DNA of 22,048 nt. It comes from an uncultured Prevotella sp. (GTDB lineage: Bacteria > Bacteroidota > Bacteroidia > Bacteroidales > Bacteroidaceae). The notes beneath the pieces were generated by a model that was not told where the DNA came from, ran no database searches, and was given only the letters and a program-made list of their open reading frames with translations. Below, piece by piece: positions 22,018 through 22,048 of the stretch (its first letter is position 1; each line of letters begins with the position of its first letter). The position numbers and the translations under genes were made by a program. The stretch covers positions 1-22,048 of the forward strand of contig USHV01000037.1 of NCBI GenBank assembly GCA_900554695.1, read 5' to 3'.

Positions 22018-22048
22018 AAACAAAGCGAGCTGTGTGTCAATAGTTCTT

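Noticed and set aside
22015..22048. 3' end of a minus-strand gene entering from the right edge (ends TQLALF, stop TGA)
   Set aside because: Only ten codons lie in the window, too few to support a gene; mentioned only for its relation to the inverted repeat.

Overview
The window looks like chromosomal DNA from a Bacteroidales bacterium, most likely Prevotella-like or close to it. Three things suggest this. Genes are preceded by Bacteroidetes -7 boxes (TAnnTTTG) instead of Shine-Dalgarno sites. The gene families are typical of the order: split GcvPA/GcvPB, ThrA next to an ApgM-type protein, a COG2509-type FAD oxidoreductase, and an S41 lipoprotein. The coding style also fits. The genus is an inference. 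All recognised genes except the FAD oxidoreductase lie on the minus strand.

Layout from left to right: a TolC-family outer-membrane protein (96-1418); a gene-poor stretch of about 1 kb with hairpins and a degenerate 22-bp tandem array; the chaperone HtpG (2498-4552), with a sigma-54-like promoter upstream; a glycine-cleavage operon transcribed right to left as lplA-gcvT-gcvH-gcvPA-gcvPB-lpdA (11595 down to 4787), with a strong terminator-like hairpin inside it between gcvH and gcvPA; a second 22-bp array; a threonine operon thrA-(ApgM-type homoserine kinase candidate)-thrC (16934 down to 11951); and a divergent plus-strand FAD oxidoreductase (17224-18801).

The right end looks accessory and is more AT-rich. 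It holds a two-gene module of a 65-aa orphan protein overlapping a GNAT acetyltransferase, which resembles a toxin-antitoxin pair. Next comes an S41-peptidase-like lipoprotein followed by a 75-aa two-helix membrane protein. That pair is bracketed by a 23-bp perfect inverted repeat.

How the genes work together: LplA would lipoylate GcvH. GcvPA/PB decarboxylates glycine onto the lipoyl arm, GcvT releases the methylene group to tetrahydrofolate, and LpdA re-oxidises the arm, so one operon carries a complete self-loading glycine cleavage system. In the threonine operon, ThrA makes aspartyl phosphate and reduces aspartate semialdehyde to homoserine, ThrC makes threonine, and the phosphatase-superfamily protein between them is the obvious candidate for the missing homoserine kinase.

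The most unusual non-coding feature is the pair of intergenic arrays at 1872-2003 and 11776-11929. Their units recur at exactly 22 bp and diverge strongly, and both arrays have the same polarity relative to a downstream terminator-like hairpin. Family names are from reading the translations; no database search was possible.
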